64,000 nucleotides of DNA from contig OZ245324.1 of assembly GCA_965225795.1 (NCBI GenBank), forward strand, positions 1,736,001-1,800,000, in the 5' to 3' direction. The translations under genes were made by a program, and so were the position numbers. Under the pieces are notes generated by a model. The model was not told the DNA's origin and did not search any database. It was given only the letters and a program-made list of their open reading frames with translations. Below are positions 43,159 to 52,683 of the stretch, in pieces; the first letter of the stretch is position 1; each line of letters begins with the position of its first letter. The DNA comes from Bin90 sp965225795 (GTDB lineage: Bacteria; Chloroflexota; Dehalococcoidia; Lucifugimonadales; JADFKI01).

Positions 43159-43986
43159 ATGAACGACGACGCCCCTGTCCGGCATATCTTTCATGAGGGC
43201 GAACACGCTCTCATCATTGACCGGCGAGGGCGTCGTTATCTGGCTCGTCTGCAGGCAGGCTCGAAGTTCGAGTCGCATCTCGGCGCATTCCTGCATGACG
43301 ACATTATCGGCAGCGACACCGGCTCGTGGATGACTACCAATCGAGGCCATGTGCTGCTCGCAGTCAAGCCCACTATGGCTGACTTCGTGCTGGACATGCC
43401 CCGAATCGCCACTGTCGGCTACCCGAAAGACCTCGGCACCATTCTCGTATATGGCGACATCTTCCCCGGTGCGCGTGTGCTGGAGGCGGGCTCTGGGAGT
43501 GGCGCAATGACGATGGCGCTGCTTCGTGCCGTCGGTGAGCGCGGTTCGCTGGTCTCGTATGATGTGCGCCAGGACATGATAGACCGCACGCGCGAGAATG
43601 TGAGCGCGATGCTCTCCAACACCTCCAACCTCACGCTGAAGCTGGGCGACGTGTACGAAGGCTTTGAGGAACGAGAACTGGACCGCGTTGTACTGGACCT
43701 GCCGGAGCCTTGGCATGTCGTCGCACATGCTTCAGAAGCACTTCTCCCAGGCGGAATCTTCGTGAGCTTCTCACCCACCATCCTGCAAGTTCACGAAGTT
43801 GTAAGAACGTTGCGGGCGATGCACACTTTTGAGATGCTGGAAACTATGGAAGTTCTGCAACGCCCCTGGAATGTAAGCAATCGCAGCGTCAGACCGGAGC
43901 ATCGGATGGTCGCGCACACTGGCTTCATCACGATAGGCCGAAAGTGTTCGCCACGTCCGGCGTCCAATGTTGCTGAACGAAATTAG
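43159..43986 (+). CDS. trmI: tRNA (adenine-58-N1)-methyltransferase TrmI
   Basis: A 275-residue SAM-dependent methyltransferase. After an N-terminal small β-domain it shows LGTILVYGDIFPGARVLEAGSGSGAMTMALL (in two parts), the SAM site, and DRVVLDLPEPWHVV, the Gcd14/TrmI catalytic loop. It makes m1A58 in the T-loop of tRNA. Its stop overlaps that of the convergent MidA-like gene by 4 nt. Confidence 0.93.
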   Translation: MNDDAPVRHIFHEGEHALIIDRRGRRYLARLQAGSKFESHLGAFLHDDIIGSDTGSWMTTNRGHVLLAVKPTMADFVLDMPRIATVGYPKDLGTILVYGDIFPGARVLEAGSGSGAMTMALLRAVGERGSLVSYDVRQDMIDRTRENVSAMLSNTSNLTLKLGDVYEGFEERELDRVVLDLPEPWHVVAHASEALLPGGIFVSFSPTILQVHEVVRTLRAMHTFEMLETMEVLQRPWNVSNRSVRPEHRMVAHTGFITIGRKCSPRPASNVAERN

Positions 43987-45233
43987 CGAATTTCCTGCTG
44001 CCACTCGTCCCACAGCAACGGCGTTTCCCAAGTGATATGCGGAAAGCGTCCTTGCATTAGAGGCATGTGACGGTCAGTAAGCATCGGCAATGGCATTGTT
44101 TGGCAGGGCGCATCCCCAAGCTGAATCTGAGCTATATCGGTAACGCCGGTCGCTTTCTCCTGGAAGAGCACCTTGAAGCCGCCAAGTCCTTCAGGTTTCA
44201 CAAGTTCCCTCATCGACAGGAGATTGGCGTTTCGCTCGTGCTCGGGCATCGCTGCACTTCTCAGACGATTGAGCAGATCATTTAATCCCAGCCCTTGCAG
44301 AAGTTCGGCCTGTGTCGTGTATGCCAGCGTGTTCAGACCCGCGGCGTGGCCTTCGGATTGCAGCAGAGAAAAATCCACATGCGCGCTGATGTCCTGCCTG
44401 CCAATGCGCTGATAGGGGCTGCTTCCCTCCGTGTGCCGATAGTAGGTCTGAAGTGTGCCAAATCTTCGACGCTGCGAGTACAGCTCAGCCGCTTCATAGC
44501 CGTAGTCGATCGTGATGACGAAGCCCTTGTCGAGCGCGCGCGCCACATCGCCGAGCCAAGGTTTGACTTGTAAGCTCACTTCGCTGCAATGCCTGTCCTC
44601 AAGCGCAAAGCCCAATCCGTCAAGGCGCTCATTCAGGATCGGCGTTGATGGCTCGTCCAGTATCTCTATGAATTCACCGTCTTTGTCGAGAGCGACATAT
44701 ACTTCGAGTGCTTCCCGTCCGGACATCTGAAACCGATGGACGGGAAATGCGTCAGCGAATTCGTTGGATATGAAGCAGCCAACCACATTGCTGAGTGGCA
44801 AAGTGTCCGCAATCAGTTGTTCGATATGCGGACCGTCTCCGCTCATTCCGCAATACGCATCATCAAGAGAATATCGTTCGATGCAGACGTATCTCAGTTG
44901 ATGGGCGAACTCATCGCACAGCTCTTCGGCAGCAGCGCAGATATCATTGGCAAGCAGTCCGTTCCCTGCACCCATCTCGACGACGGTGAAATCGGAAGGA
45001 CTGCCCAAGCGCCTCCACATGCACTGGAGCTGCACAGCAAGCAGTGCGCCGAATGCCGGATGCACTGCAGGGCTGGTGTAGAAATCACCGGCCGCGCCAA
45101 ACGGCTTTTCGCTGGTGTAGTAGCCGCCAACAGGATGATACAGCGCCATTTGCATGAACTCTGCAAACGTGATTCTAGCCCGTTGCCTGATGCGTTCCCT
45201 TATCGCCTGCTCGGCTGCCGTGGTCTCATTCAT
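43983..45233 (-). CDS. MidA/NDUFAF7-family SAM-dependent methyltransferase
   Basis: A 416-residue member of the DUF185/MidA family. Family segments are ITFAEFMQMALYHPVGGYYTS, GDFYTSPAVHPAFGALLA and the SAM motif VVEMGAGNGLLANDI. NDUFAF7, the mitochondrial relative, dimethylates an arginine in respiratory complex I; the bacterial target is not established. It starts 78 bp downstream of the small zinc-ribbon gene on the same strand, behind a terminator. Confidence 0.9.
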   Translation of the reverse strand: MNETTAAEQAIRERIRQRARITFAEFMQMALYHPVGGYYTSEKPFGAAGDFYTSPAVHPAFGALLAVQLQCMWRRLGSPSDFTVVEMGAGNGLLANDICAAAEELCDEFAHQLRYVCIERYSLDDAYCGMSGDGPHIEQLIADTLPLSNVVGCFISNEFADAFPVHRFQMSGREALEVYVALDKDGEFIEILDEPSTPILNERLDGLGFALEDRHCSEVSLQVKPWLGDVARALDKGFVITIDYGYEAAELYSQRRRFGTLQTYYRHTEGSSPYQRIGRQDISAHVDFSLLQSEGHAAGLNTLAYTTQAELLQGLGLNDLLNRLRSAAMPEHERNANLLSMRELVKPEGLGGFKVLFQEKATGVTDIAQIQLGDAPCQTMPLPMLTDRHMPLMQGRFPHITWETPLLWDEWQQEIR

Positions 45234-45251
45234 ATCGTGATAGACAGAAGA

Positions 45252-45284
45252 AAAGGGACACCATTGATTAAATGATGTCCCTTT
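45252..45284 (-). terminator. Intrinsic terminator of the zinc-ribbon gene
   Basis: AAAGGGACA (45252–45260) pairs with TGTCCCTTT (45276–45284), extended by CATT/AATG across a C–A mismatch; on the minus strand a TTTTCTTCT tail follows. Confidence 0.8.
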
Positions 45285-45310
45285 CCCTGTGTGTGGAATC
45301 TGTATTAATT

Positions 45311-45517
45311 CTAGGTACTGGTCTTGGTACTGGAATTGGACTGCCGCAGCCTCCTATTTCGAGAACCCTGCCTGTCCCAGCCCGAACCTTGAATGGAATT
45401 GTTGAACTCGCGACGCTCGCCACAGCGCTTGCAGTGGCCTACGCTCATGGGACCGTTTGGGCTTTCAATCTGCCAGTGGTGCGTACAATCCGTAGTCTCG
45501 GCAGTCTCTTGTGTCAT
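45311..45517 (-). CDS. Small zinc-ribbon-like protein
   Basis: A 68-residue protein with the pattern DCTHHW near the N-terminus and GHCKRCGERREFNNSI centrally, which suggests a single zinc site built from two cysteines and neighbouring histidine or cysteine. Small proteins of this type (…HHW…GxCKxCGxxRxF) occur repeatedly in actinobacteria and Chloroflexota without a known role. It is followed by its own terminator and lies between citrate synthase and the MidA-like gene. It could bind nucleic acid, but that is speculation. Confidence 0.7.
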   Translation of the reverse strand: MTQETAETTDCTHHWQIESPNGPMSVGHCKRCGERREFNNSIQGSGWDRQGSRNRRLRQSNSSTKTST

Positions 45518-45570
45518 TGCCCAATCCTTTCATTCAACGAATGTTCTATTCTCAGGGATTCTACTGAGTT

Positions 45571-46710
45571 TCACCTTTGATCAATGGGAACGTACTCCAC
45601 ATCCATTTCCCCGACATATAGCAGCCTGGGGCGCAGAAGAATGTTGTTATCGAACTGCTCCATGACCTGCACGGTCCAGCCGGGGATGCGTCCCATAGCA
45701 AAGATGGATATAAACAGGTCCTCAGGAATGTCAAGCAAGTAATAGATTGCCCCGGAGAAAAAGTCCACATTCTGGCAGATGCCGCGCCTCGAATAAGGCT
45801 CCATTACTTTAGCAACTGCTTCCAGAATGGAATACCATCCTGGCTGTCCCTTGCGAACACCCAAATCGCGGGCATCGTCCATCAGGTGTATAGATCGTGG
45901 GTCCACCGCCTTATAGACTCGGTGTCCGAAGCCCATTACTCTACCACCCTTGCTGCGAAGGTCGGCTACATATGCTGCTGCATTGGATTCGTCGCCAATT
46001 TCCAGCGCCATCTTCATAACTTCTTCGGCAGCGCCGCCGTGTGAAGGGCCCTTCAGAACTCCGACTCCTGTGGTAACGGCGCAGTGCAGGTCCGCCTGCG
46101 TTGATGCCGTAACTCTTGCGCCAAAGGAAGATGCGTTGATGCCATGCTCGGCGTGCAGGATGAAGTCTTTGTCCAGGAGTTTGGCATCTCGAGGATCAGG
46201 CTCCTCACCAAAAAGCATGTACAGGAAATTGCCAGCGTGGCTCAGGCTGCTATTGGGCGCGATGGGCTGCTTGCCCTCGCGTATGCGTGCGTGTGCTGCA
46301 ACTATCGTGGACGCCTGTGCCGTGAGTCTGATGCCTTTGCGAAGCGTCGCCTCTGCAGAGTTGTCCTCAGTATCCGGGTCAAATGCGGATAGCGCTGAAA
46401 CAGCGGTGCGAAGCACGTCCATCGGATGAGCCTTCTGCGTGATGCTGATGACGCTCATCACCTCTTCTGGAAGCGCGCGGTTGGCTCTGAGTTCCGCATC
46501 GAAAGCATCCAACTGTTCGTGATTGGGAAGCTCGCAATAAAGCAGTAGATAGATCGTCTCTTCAAAGGTTGACTTAGTAGCCAGATCGTCTATGTTGTAG
46601 CCTCTGTACAGAAGCTTGCCGACGTCGCCATCAATGAAACTGGACCTGGTTCGGTCTATAAGCACATCCCGAAGGCCTCTGTGAATCTGGACCTTCTGTT
46701 CAGTTGCCAT
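45571..46710 (-). CDS. gltA: Citrate synthase
   Basis: A 379-residue citrate or methylcitrate synthase. It contains the active-site histidines in HAEHGINASSFGARV and GFGHRVYKAVDPRSIHL, and the segment SITQKAHPMDVLRTAVSAL. The ATG at 46710 has a GAGGAG site; the frame to 46764 adds a non-conserved tail. The protein is of the short, Gram-positive/archaeal type, so specificity for oxaloacetate versus propionyl-CoA cannot be decided by sequence. Confidence 0.94.
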   Translation of the reverse strand: MATEQKVQIHRGLRDVLIDRTRSSFIDGDVGKLLYRGYNIDDLATKSTFEETIYLLLYCELPNHEQLDAFDAELRANRALPEEVMSVISITQKAHPMDVLRTAVSALSAFDPDTEDNSAEATLRKGIRLTAQASTIVAAHARIREGKQPIAPNSSLSHAGNFLYMLFGEEPDPRDAKLLDKDFILHAEHGINASSFGARVTASTQADLHCAVTTGVGVLKGPSHGGAAEEVMKMALEIGDESNAAAYVADLRSKGGRVMGFGHRVYKAVDPRSIHLMDDARDLGVRKGQPGWYSILEAVAKVMEPYSRRGICQNVDFFSGAIYYLLDIPEDLFISIFAMGRIPGWTVQVMEQFDNNILLRPRLLYVGEMDVEYVPIDQR

Positions 46711-46933
46711 ACGATACTCCTCACAGGTCAGATTTGCGTTAATTCGCTGGTCTTCTAGCCCCATTTAAGGCACTATAAGCTGAGCCAATTCTAGCATTCA
46801 GTTCACTGGAGTGTCAAACATTCAGCACCTGAAAAGTTGTAGTCTGATGGCGTCTGCGCTATCCTATACGCGTGGCAAAAAGGCAAGTTACTGGCGTATT
46901 CAACCGCCTATTTCAGGGAGTTGGCAGAACAAG

Positions 46934-47287
46934 ATGAGCAATCAGCAAGTGCAAGAATACAAGGGCGTAATGGTGCTCCCGGGAGAGCAAGATGAGCGTA
47001 AAGTATCGCTTTCCCTTAACAAAGAGACACCATCGGTGGACATACGCTTCGATGAACCGATTGGGGGTAAAACGGAGTGGCAAGCGCAGAATCTTACCGT
47101 TGCCAACCGTCTCAAATACGTTGAGGTCGTGTTTACTACGACCGGCTTGCCCAAAGAGGCGGTCGGCGTGACATGGAAGTTCAACAGCAGCCTTATCGAC
47201 AACTCGCTTGCGGGCGTGCTTATTGCGCAGCCGAACGACCAGCGGATCACGGGCGAAAAGGGCTTCGTACTTACCAAGGCTGACTGA
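46934..47287 (+). CDS. Hypothetical protein
   Basis: A 117-residue β-rich protein that I do not recognise. It has no signal peptide, no cysteine, and no membrane segment. The ATG at 46934 begins MSNQQVQEYKGVMVLPG; the frame could begin at 46811, but the extra residues look random. The conserved-looking WQAQNLTVANRLKYVEVVF segment suggests a folded domain. It stands alone between divergent-facing citrate synthase and an acyl-CoA dehydrogenase gene. Confidence 0.6.
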   Translation: MSNQQVQEYKGVMVLPGEQDERKVSLSLNKETPSVDIRFDEPIGGKTEWQAQNLTVANRLKYVEVVFTTTGLPKEAVGVTWKFNSSLIDNSLAGVLIAQPNDQRITGEKGFVLTKAD

Positions 47288-47336
47288 CTGGCAAGATACC
47301 TGTTGAAGGTGTAGCTGCGAAGAAACCGCCGCAGAA

Positions 47337-48515
47337 CTATTCTTCTTCCGGTGGGAACAATAAAGTTCCGATTGTTTCGTATGCCTGATCGTTAGCAAGC
47401 CCCATGACTACGCCGGCTCTCGCATCGCGGAAGTACCGCTCGAATGGCAGTTCACGGGCAAACGCCGTGCCACCGAACATCGTCATCAGGTCCTGCGTAA
47501 CCCTTACGGCAAGCTCCGAACATATCACCTTCGCCTGAATGTAGGGCAGCAGCGACAGCGATCTGCCTTCATCCATCATAGAGGCAGCCACGTGCAGGAA
47601 CGCCCGCGCCGACTCTATCTGCGCGCTCATCTCAGCGATACGACGCTGGTTGATAGGATTGTCCAGACGCCTTGCGCCACTTGCAAAGCGCCTATCGCCC
47701 TCGATGCATGCAAGTTCGAATGCTCCTGATGCGATGCCCAGGTATGCCGCTCCATAAGTGAGAATTAGCACCGGCATCATGTATTTGGCCATGACCGGCT
47801 CTTTTTCGCCTTCAAGCTCGATCCCGAGAAGGTTTGCCTCGGGCACAATGCCATTGAAGACCATCGGAGCGCTGCAGTTGCCTCGCATGCCAAGTCCGTC
47901 CCATTCGCCGACGGTCTTCCAATCCACTTCATCGGCCTCGATCATGAGCAGGTCGGGCGGGCCGTCCATTCGTCCACCTTCTACACGGCAGAACATTATG
48001 TAATGTGATGCGTGTCCCGCGGAAGTAACATAGGACTTACGAATGTTGTCGAGCCTGAAACCGCCGTCAACAAGAGGCAATGGGACATCCGGAGCAGACA
48101 CCGGCCGCCAATCCCTGCCTGATTGGCCGCGCGATTCGCCACCGGCGGCAGCCGCGAAGACCTCGCCTCTTGCAAGTGGCTCGACGAACCGCTTCAATTG
48201 CAGCGCTGTTGGTATGCGGCTGACCGCTTCCACTGATTCGAGGTGCATCTTGTAGCACATGGCAGTAGAGGGACACTTCTTGGCGATTTCCTCTACGATG
48301 AGACATGTCGTAACCATGTCTCCACCAAGCCCGCCGTGCTCCTTGTCTACGCGCAACGCCCACAAGCCCAATTCACCCAGCGCATCCAGAGATTCTCTGG
48401 GGAACTGCGCCTTCGCATCGTACTCTGCGGCGCGCGGCGCAATCTCGCGCTCCGCAAGCTCGGCTACGCGCTCTTTCCACTCTAATTGCTCGTTCGTCAA
48501 GTGATAGTAGTTCAT
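47337..48515 (-). CDS. Acyl-CoA dehydrogenase family protein
   Basis: A 392-residue FAD-dependent acyl-CoA dehydrogenase. The N-terminal helix domain is followed by FAD-binding segments (VTSAGHASHYIMFCRVEGG and EWDGLGMRGNCSAPMVF), and the C-terminal helix domain with RIAEMSAQIESARAFLH and TQDLMTMFGGTAFARELPFERYFRDAR (in two parts). The substrate is not defined. It may oxidise short or branched acyl-CoA. Confidence 0.92.
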   Translation of the reverse strand: MNYYHLTNEQLEWKERVAELAEREIAPRAAEYDAKAQFPRESLDALGELGLWALRVDKEHGGLGGDMVTTCLIVEEIAKKCPSTAMCYKMHLESVEAVSRIPTALQLKRFVEPLARGEVFAAAAGGESRGQSGRDWRPVSAPDVPLPLVDGGFRLDNIRKSYVTSAGHASHYIMFCRVEGGRMDGPPDLLMIEADEVDWKTVGEWDGLGMRGNCSAPMVFNGIVPEANLLGIELEGEKEPVMAKYMMPVLILTYGAAYLGIASGAFELACIEGDRRFASGARRLDNPINQRRIAEMSAQIESARAFLHVAASMMDEGRSLSLLPYIQAKVICSELAVRVTQDLMTMFGGTAFARELPFERYFRDARAGVVMGLANDQAYETIGTLLFPPEEE

Positions 48516-48757
48516 CTACGCCCTCTGAAACGGCTTGATTGTGATGCCATTAGCAGACTAATTCCAAGCGGGCTTTGTGTCAATGCAACTAGCGGGGAAG
48601 GGACTATCGCAGGATATTCAACCATCTGCGACCTGCTCGCCTGATGATCACTGCCTCTCTCCAAGCCTTTCATCACATTTTGCTTATTTTTTTATGCAAC
48701 AATCCTCAGCTGGGCGCAGGATTAGCGTAGTCATGAACGAGCAAGGCGAGCTACGGA

Positions 48758-49279
48758 CTAGAACGGGCGGATTGAAAGCCAGGTTGCGAGCGCCAAGCCA
48801 ATGAGCAGGTACATTAAGCTGAAGGCTGCCGGGAACGCCATAGTAAGAGGTACCGACGCTACAAACACTGAAACTGCGCTAACGAGCTTCAGTTTGGTGC
48901 CGCGCTTGCGGTTGGTTGCTAGGCTTACTGCCTCGCCGATGGCGAACCCGATGGCTGCCAGCACAGCTGCATACACGAATGGCAAGACAGTATTGAGTAG
49001 CGGATTGCCGAGAAATACCAGTCTAAACAGCACCGGAGCCGCGAACATGAACGCGCCTCCTCCGATCAACGCAACTGCGCAGCCCGCCGCGATCCCCCTG
49101 ATGAGATACTGAAATGTGACATCGTAAGTGGGCACGGGCTTGACGCGGGCGCAATCGGGACAGCGCATGCCAACGGGAGAATGCACAAGGCAATCGGGGC
49201 ATATAGTCTCCTCACACCTGCCGCAGCGTATGCTGGTCGCAGTCTTGGGGTGTCGAGCGCAATACTGCGTTTGTGTCAT
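48758..49279 (-). CDS. B-box-type zinc-finger membrane protein
   Basis: A 173-residue protein with an N-terminal cysteine/histidine cluster (CARHP, CGRCEETICPDCLVHSPVGMRCPDC) that resembles the B-box zinc finger often found before rhomboid domains. Four hydrophobic segments follow, but no rhomboid catalytic GxSG motif is seen. The ATG shares one base with the TAA of plsY (TAATG), so it is translationally coupled. Function unknown; a membrane sensor or adaptor is possible. Confidence 0.78.
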   Translation of the reverse strand: MTQTQYCARHPKTATSIRCGRCEETICPDCLVHSPVGMRCPDCARVKPVPTYDVTFQYLIRGIAAGCAVALIGGGAFMFAAPVLFRLVFLGNPLLNTVLPFVYAAVLAAIGFAIGEAVSLATNRKRGTKLKLVSAVSVFVASVPLTMAFPAAFSLMYLLIGLALATWLSIRPF

Positions 49280-49989
49280 TACTCTGATGCCTCTGAAATG
49301 TCTGCTGTTGGCGTCCGATCTGTCCAGCCTTCCCGTTTGGATACATCCCTGTCCCATAGGATGCGACAGATTAGCGTTTGAAGAACAGGTTGCTCGCCGG
49401 AAAGCCTCTCCCAGTTCGCTGTCAGGCGCTTGGCGACAAGCAAAACGCCTATGAGCGTGCACATCAAAATAACCTCCAGTGGCCTGTCTGCGAGCCCCAT
49501 AACGCTGACGGCGATGGCAGTTATGGGCAGCCCAATCAGCGCAACGAGCGTCAGTAAGCCGGTGTCTTTGAGCACGACACGGCCTATGCCAGCAATCAGG
49601 ATCGTCGCTATCAGCGCTTCATACCACAGGGCGAACCCGAGCATCACTCCGCCTGCCGTTCCCACGCCTCGACCGCCAGTGAAGCGAATATACGGCGACC
49701 AGTTATGACCCGCCACGGCAGCAAGACCTACTGCCACCTGCACGCCAAGTCCGGCGTCGAGCGAGCGTGCCAGAAGCACCGGCAATATCCCCTTGCCAAT
49801 AAGATCGAACAGTCCGATGGCAACTCCTGCCTTGGCCCCAAGGTGTGCGAGTGCGTTGGACGCTCCCACATTGCCGGAGCCGTAGCTGCGGATGTCGATT
49901 CCCGCAGCGAAGCGAGCAACGAGGTACGCGGTAGGAATGCCGCCCCAAAAGTAGGCGGCAATGATCAGAACGCCGTCCGTGACGGTCAT
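49279..49989 (-). CDS. plsY: Glycerol-3-phosphate acyltransferase PlsY
   Basis: A 236-residue integral membrane acyltransferase using acyl-phosphate to begin phospholipid synthesis. The three PlsY motifs are visible: GSGNVGASNALAHLG, AGHNWSPYIRFTGGRGVGTAGG and a C-terminal less-conserved LKDTG-type turn. Five membrane segments are predicted. The C-terminal 40 residues extend beyond the usual 200-residue protein. It overlaps the PHP gene by 4 nt. Confidence 0.9.
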   Translation of the reverse strand: MTVTDGVLIIAAYFWGGIPTAYLVARFAAGIDIRSYGSGNVGASNALAHLGAKAGVAIGLFDLIGKGILPVLLARSLDAGLGVQVAVGLAAVAGHNWSPYIRFTGGRGVGTAGGVMLGFALWYEALIATILIAGIGRVVLKDTGLLTLVALIGLPITAIAVSVMGLADRPLEVILMCTLIGVLLVAKRLTANWERLSGEQPVLQTLICRILWDRDVSKREGWTDRTPTADISEASE

Positions 49990-50855
49990 TTCGCTGCTGT
50001 CGCCTTAAGAGCGTAGAGCGATTCTACGCTGGACATTGGAGGCCCAACGGTGCCGGGTTCGGGTTCGTCGGGGTTGCCGAGCGCGTGATAGTCACTGCCG
50101 CCGCAAGGGATGAGGTCAAAGTCGTCCGCTAGACCGCGTAACCATTCCACCTGCTCAGGCGTATAGTCGCCGTAATAGACCTCCATTCCAACCAGCCCTG
50201 CCGCTTTCAGCTCGCTGAGTATTTCAGGCAAAGAGGATACGCCCTCGCGGTCGGACTTGGCGGCGGAGTAGGTAGGATGCGCCATTACAGGCAGTGCTCC
50301 GTGCTCAACAAGCAAACGCACGGCGTCCTCTGGCAGCAGCTTCGGGCGTTCCACATAAGCCGCTCCGTTGCGTCCGAGATACTTGTCAAATGCGTCGCGC
50401 GGGTACTGCACATAACCTGCTTCCACCATCGCCTGCGCAATGTGCGGCCTGCCGATTGACGCATCACCGGCAATCTGCTGCACACGCTCCCAGGAAATGG
50501 CGAGTCCCATTCCATTCAATTTCTCGACCATTCTTTCCCCACGGTCCTCCCGACCGCTGCGAAACTCTCCAAGAATCGATTGTAGAGAAGAGTCGTCGTG
50601 ATCAACAAAGTATCCGAGGATGTGAATCTCGCTCCCGGGCACATCTGTGCTCAGCTCTATGCCAGGTATTAGAGTCATCTGAGGGTACGCAGTGGCAGCA
50701 TCAAACGCTTCAGGTAAGCCATTGGTGGAGTCATGGTCGCTGATGCAAATCACCTTCAGCCCCCGCTCGGCGCACAGCGCAACAAGTTGTGTAGGCGTCA
50801 GAGTTCCGTCAGAGAATGACGTATGTAGATGTAGGTCCACTTCGATAGGATGCAC
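49986..50855 (-). CDS. PHP-domain phosphoesterase (RNase AM/TrpH-like)
   Basis: A 289-residue PHP-domain protein. Metal ligands are in DLHLHTSFSDG (residues 7–17) and CISDHDSTNG, and further ones in GIELSTD, MAHPTYS and GSDYHALG. Relatives hydrolyse 3',5'-nucleoside bisphosphates or trim RNA 5' ends (RNase AM). It starts the short unit with plsY and the zinc-finger membrane protein. Confidence 0.88.
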   Translation of the reverse strand: MHPIEVDLHLHTSFSDGTLTPTQLVALCAERGLKVICISDHDSTNGLPEAFDAATAYPQMTLIPGIELSTDVPGSEIHILGYFVDHDDSSLQSILGEFRSGREDRGERMVEKLNGMGLAISWERVQQIAGDASIGRPHIAQAMVEAGYVQYPRDAFDKYLGRNGAAYVERPKLLPEDAVRLLVEHGALPVMAHPTYSAAKSDREGVSSLPEILSELKAAGLVGMEVYYGDYTPEQVEWLRGLADDFDLIPCGGSDYHALGNPDEPEPGTVGPPMSSVESLYALKATAAK

Positions 50856-50934
50856 AGTTTTGTTTCTCTCCGTTTAACACTTTGATATCTGATTCTGTGA
50901 ACTTAATACAAAGACGCTGCTTCAGAGATTAAGA

Positions 50935-50969
50935 GACCGCCAAGGGCTTGAGAGCAGCCCTTGGCGGTC
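50935..50969 (-). terminator. Strong hairpin terminator downstream of rny
   Basis: A perfect 14-bp stem (50935–50948 with 50956–50969, GACCGCCAAGGGCT and complement) with a 7-nt loop; on the minus strand a CTTAATC tail follows. The T-tract is poor, but the location after rny fits. Confidence 0.75.
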
Positions 50970-50999
50970 TTTAATTCCGATAAATCCGGTTGAACAATG

Positions 51000-52604
51000 C
51001 TAACGAGCGTATCCGATTGAACGGCTTTCCCGAATTACGGTTACCTTTATCTGTCCGGGATAGACGAGCGTCGCCTCGATCTTCTTCACGATGTCGTTAG
51101 CCATCTTTGCCGCTGTTGCGTCGTCAACGGATTGTGGCTTGACCATTACGCGCACTTCGCGGCCCGCCTGAATAGCGTAGCACTTTTCCACGCCGTCAAA
51201 TGCGCGCCCGACTTCTTCCAAAGCCTGAAGACGCTTGATGTAATTCTCTGCAGTATCCCTACGCGAACCGGGGCGCGCTGCGCTGATAGCGTCCGCAGCC
51301 GACACGATGAAGGCTTCGGTTGAGCTCATCACATCGTCGTGGTGCTCCGCAATGCAGGTGCACACCGCCTTTGAGACGCTGTGCTTTGATGCAATATCCG
51401 CGCCTATTTCCGCGTGCGGTCCCTCGACTTCGTGCGATAAAGCCTTGCCGAGGTCGTGCAGCAAGCCGCCGGCCATTGCAACTTTCACATTGGCACCTAC
51501 CTCTGCAGCAATCATACCCGAGAGGTGCGCCACCTCGATGCTGTGCTGCAAGACATTCTCGCCGTAGCTGTAGCGATACTTCAAGCGTCCGAGCAGCCGA
51601 ACAATGTCGGGATGCAGCCCGCGGACGCCGACTTCGAGAGCGGCTTCCTCACCACTCTTCCATATAATTTCCGAGACCTCTTTCTCAGACCTGCCCACCA
51701 TCTCCTCGATGCGGGCCGGATGTATTCTTCCGTCGGACACCAGATTGGTCACGGCCAGGCGGGCGATCTCTCTGCGTACGGGATCAAAGCAGGAGAGGGT
51801 TACCGCCTCCGGGGTGTCGTCTATGATGAGGTCCACGCCTGTGGCCTTCTCGATTGCGCGTATGTTGCGTCCTTCACGGCCTATAAGACGACCTTTCATG
51901 TCGTCGCTGGGGAGTTGCACTGTGGTGACTGTGGCTTCGGAAACCACATCAGCCGCAAACCTGTGAATCGCAAGGGCGAGGATATTGCGAGCCTTTTCGT
52001 TGGCTTCTGCCCTCGACTGCTCTTCAAAGTCGCGGTAGCGGATTGCAAGATCGTGCTGGATTTCCTGCTCGGCGCTGTACATCAATTCGTTGCGAGCGTC
52101 GGACATGGATAACTGGCCAATTTCTTCCAGCTTGGTGAGCTGTTCGGAGCGCATAGCATCTTGCTGCTGCTTGTGCTCCTGTTGCATCTCCTGGAGGCGC
52201 TGCTTTCTCTTCGCTTTCAGTTCAGTAAGTGAATGCTCAAGTTCGCTAACCGTCTTTTCTTTGTCGGACAACTTTCGTTCGCGGCGTTCTAGATTGGTCG
52301 CGCGCCGCTCTATGTTCTCCTGTCTGTTAGCGATACGCTGCTCCGTGCGCTGAACATCAGAACGACGTTCACGGATCTCGGCTTCTGCATCCGTGCGGAA
52401 CTTTAGCGCTTCCTCCTTGCCTTCGATGATAATCGCGCGCCGCTCATCGGCAGCGTCTTCCAGTATTTGCGCAGCCTCCGACTGCGCTGCTGCGTAACTC
52501 TTCTTCTGAAGAAGTCCTCTTCCGAAATATCCACCAAGTGCGCCTATGGAAAGGCCTATGAGGACGGCGAGTATCGAAAAAATTGCAATTTCCAAAATAC
52601 TCAC
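51000..52604 (-). CDS. rny: Ribonuclease Y
   Basis: A 534-residue membrane-anchored endoribonuclease that initiates mRNA decay. The N-terminal membrane segment (IFSILAVLIGLSIGALGGY) leads to a long, charged coiled coil (about residues 30–205), a KH domain around GRLIGREGRNIRAIEKATG, and an HD domain with the metal motif GGLLHDLGKA. It opens with GTG directly after GAAGGGAG; a TTG three codons later has better spacing, so the exact start is open. The promoter upstream is strong. Confidence 0.94.
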   Translation of the reverse strand: MSILEIAIFSILAVLIGLSIGALGGYFGRGLLQKKSYAAAQSEAAQILEDAADERRAIIIEGKEEALKFRTDAEAEIRERRSDVQRTEQRIANRQENIERRATNLERRERKLSDKEKTVSELEHSLTELKAKRKQRLQEMQQEHKQQQDAMRSEQLTKLEEIGQLSMSDARNELMYSAEQEIQHDLAIRYRDFEEQSRAEANEKARNILALAIHRFAADVVSEATVTTVQLPSDDMKGRLIGREGRNIRAIEKATGVDLIIDDTPEAVTLSCFDPVRREIARLAVTNLVSDGRIHPARIEEMVGRSEKEVSEIIWKSGEEAALEVGVRGLHPDIVRLLGRLKYRYSYGENVLQHSIEVAHLSGMIAAEVGANVKVAMAGGLLHDLGKALSHEVEGPHAEIGADIASKHSVSKAVCTCIAEHHDDVMSSTEAFIVSAADAISAARPGSRRDTAENYIKRLQALEEVGRAFDGVEKCYAIQAGREVRVMVKPQSVDDATAAKMANDIVKKIEATLVYPGQIKVTVIRESRSIGYAR

Positions 52605-52654
52605 CTCCCTTCAAGATAATTTGCCCTAGGTTATCTAGGTCTCCCGGTGAACTA

Positions 52655-52683
52655 ATAGTATAAGCCATGTCAATAGGTGTCAA
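52655..52683 (-). promoter_or_regulatory. Consensus sigma-70-type promoter of rny
   Basis: On the minus strand a perfect TTGACA (52683–52678) and TACTAT (52660–52655) are 17 nt apart, about 50 bp before the rny start. The same hexamer pair drives the 5S gene. Confidence 0.78.
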
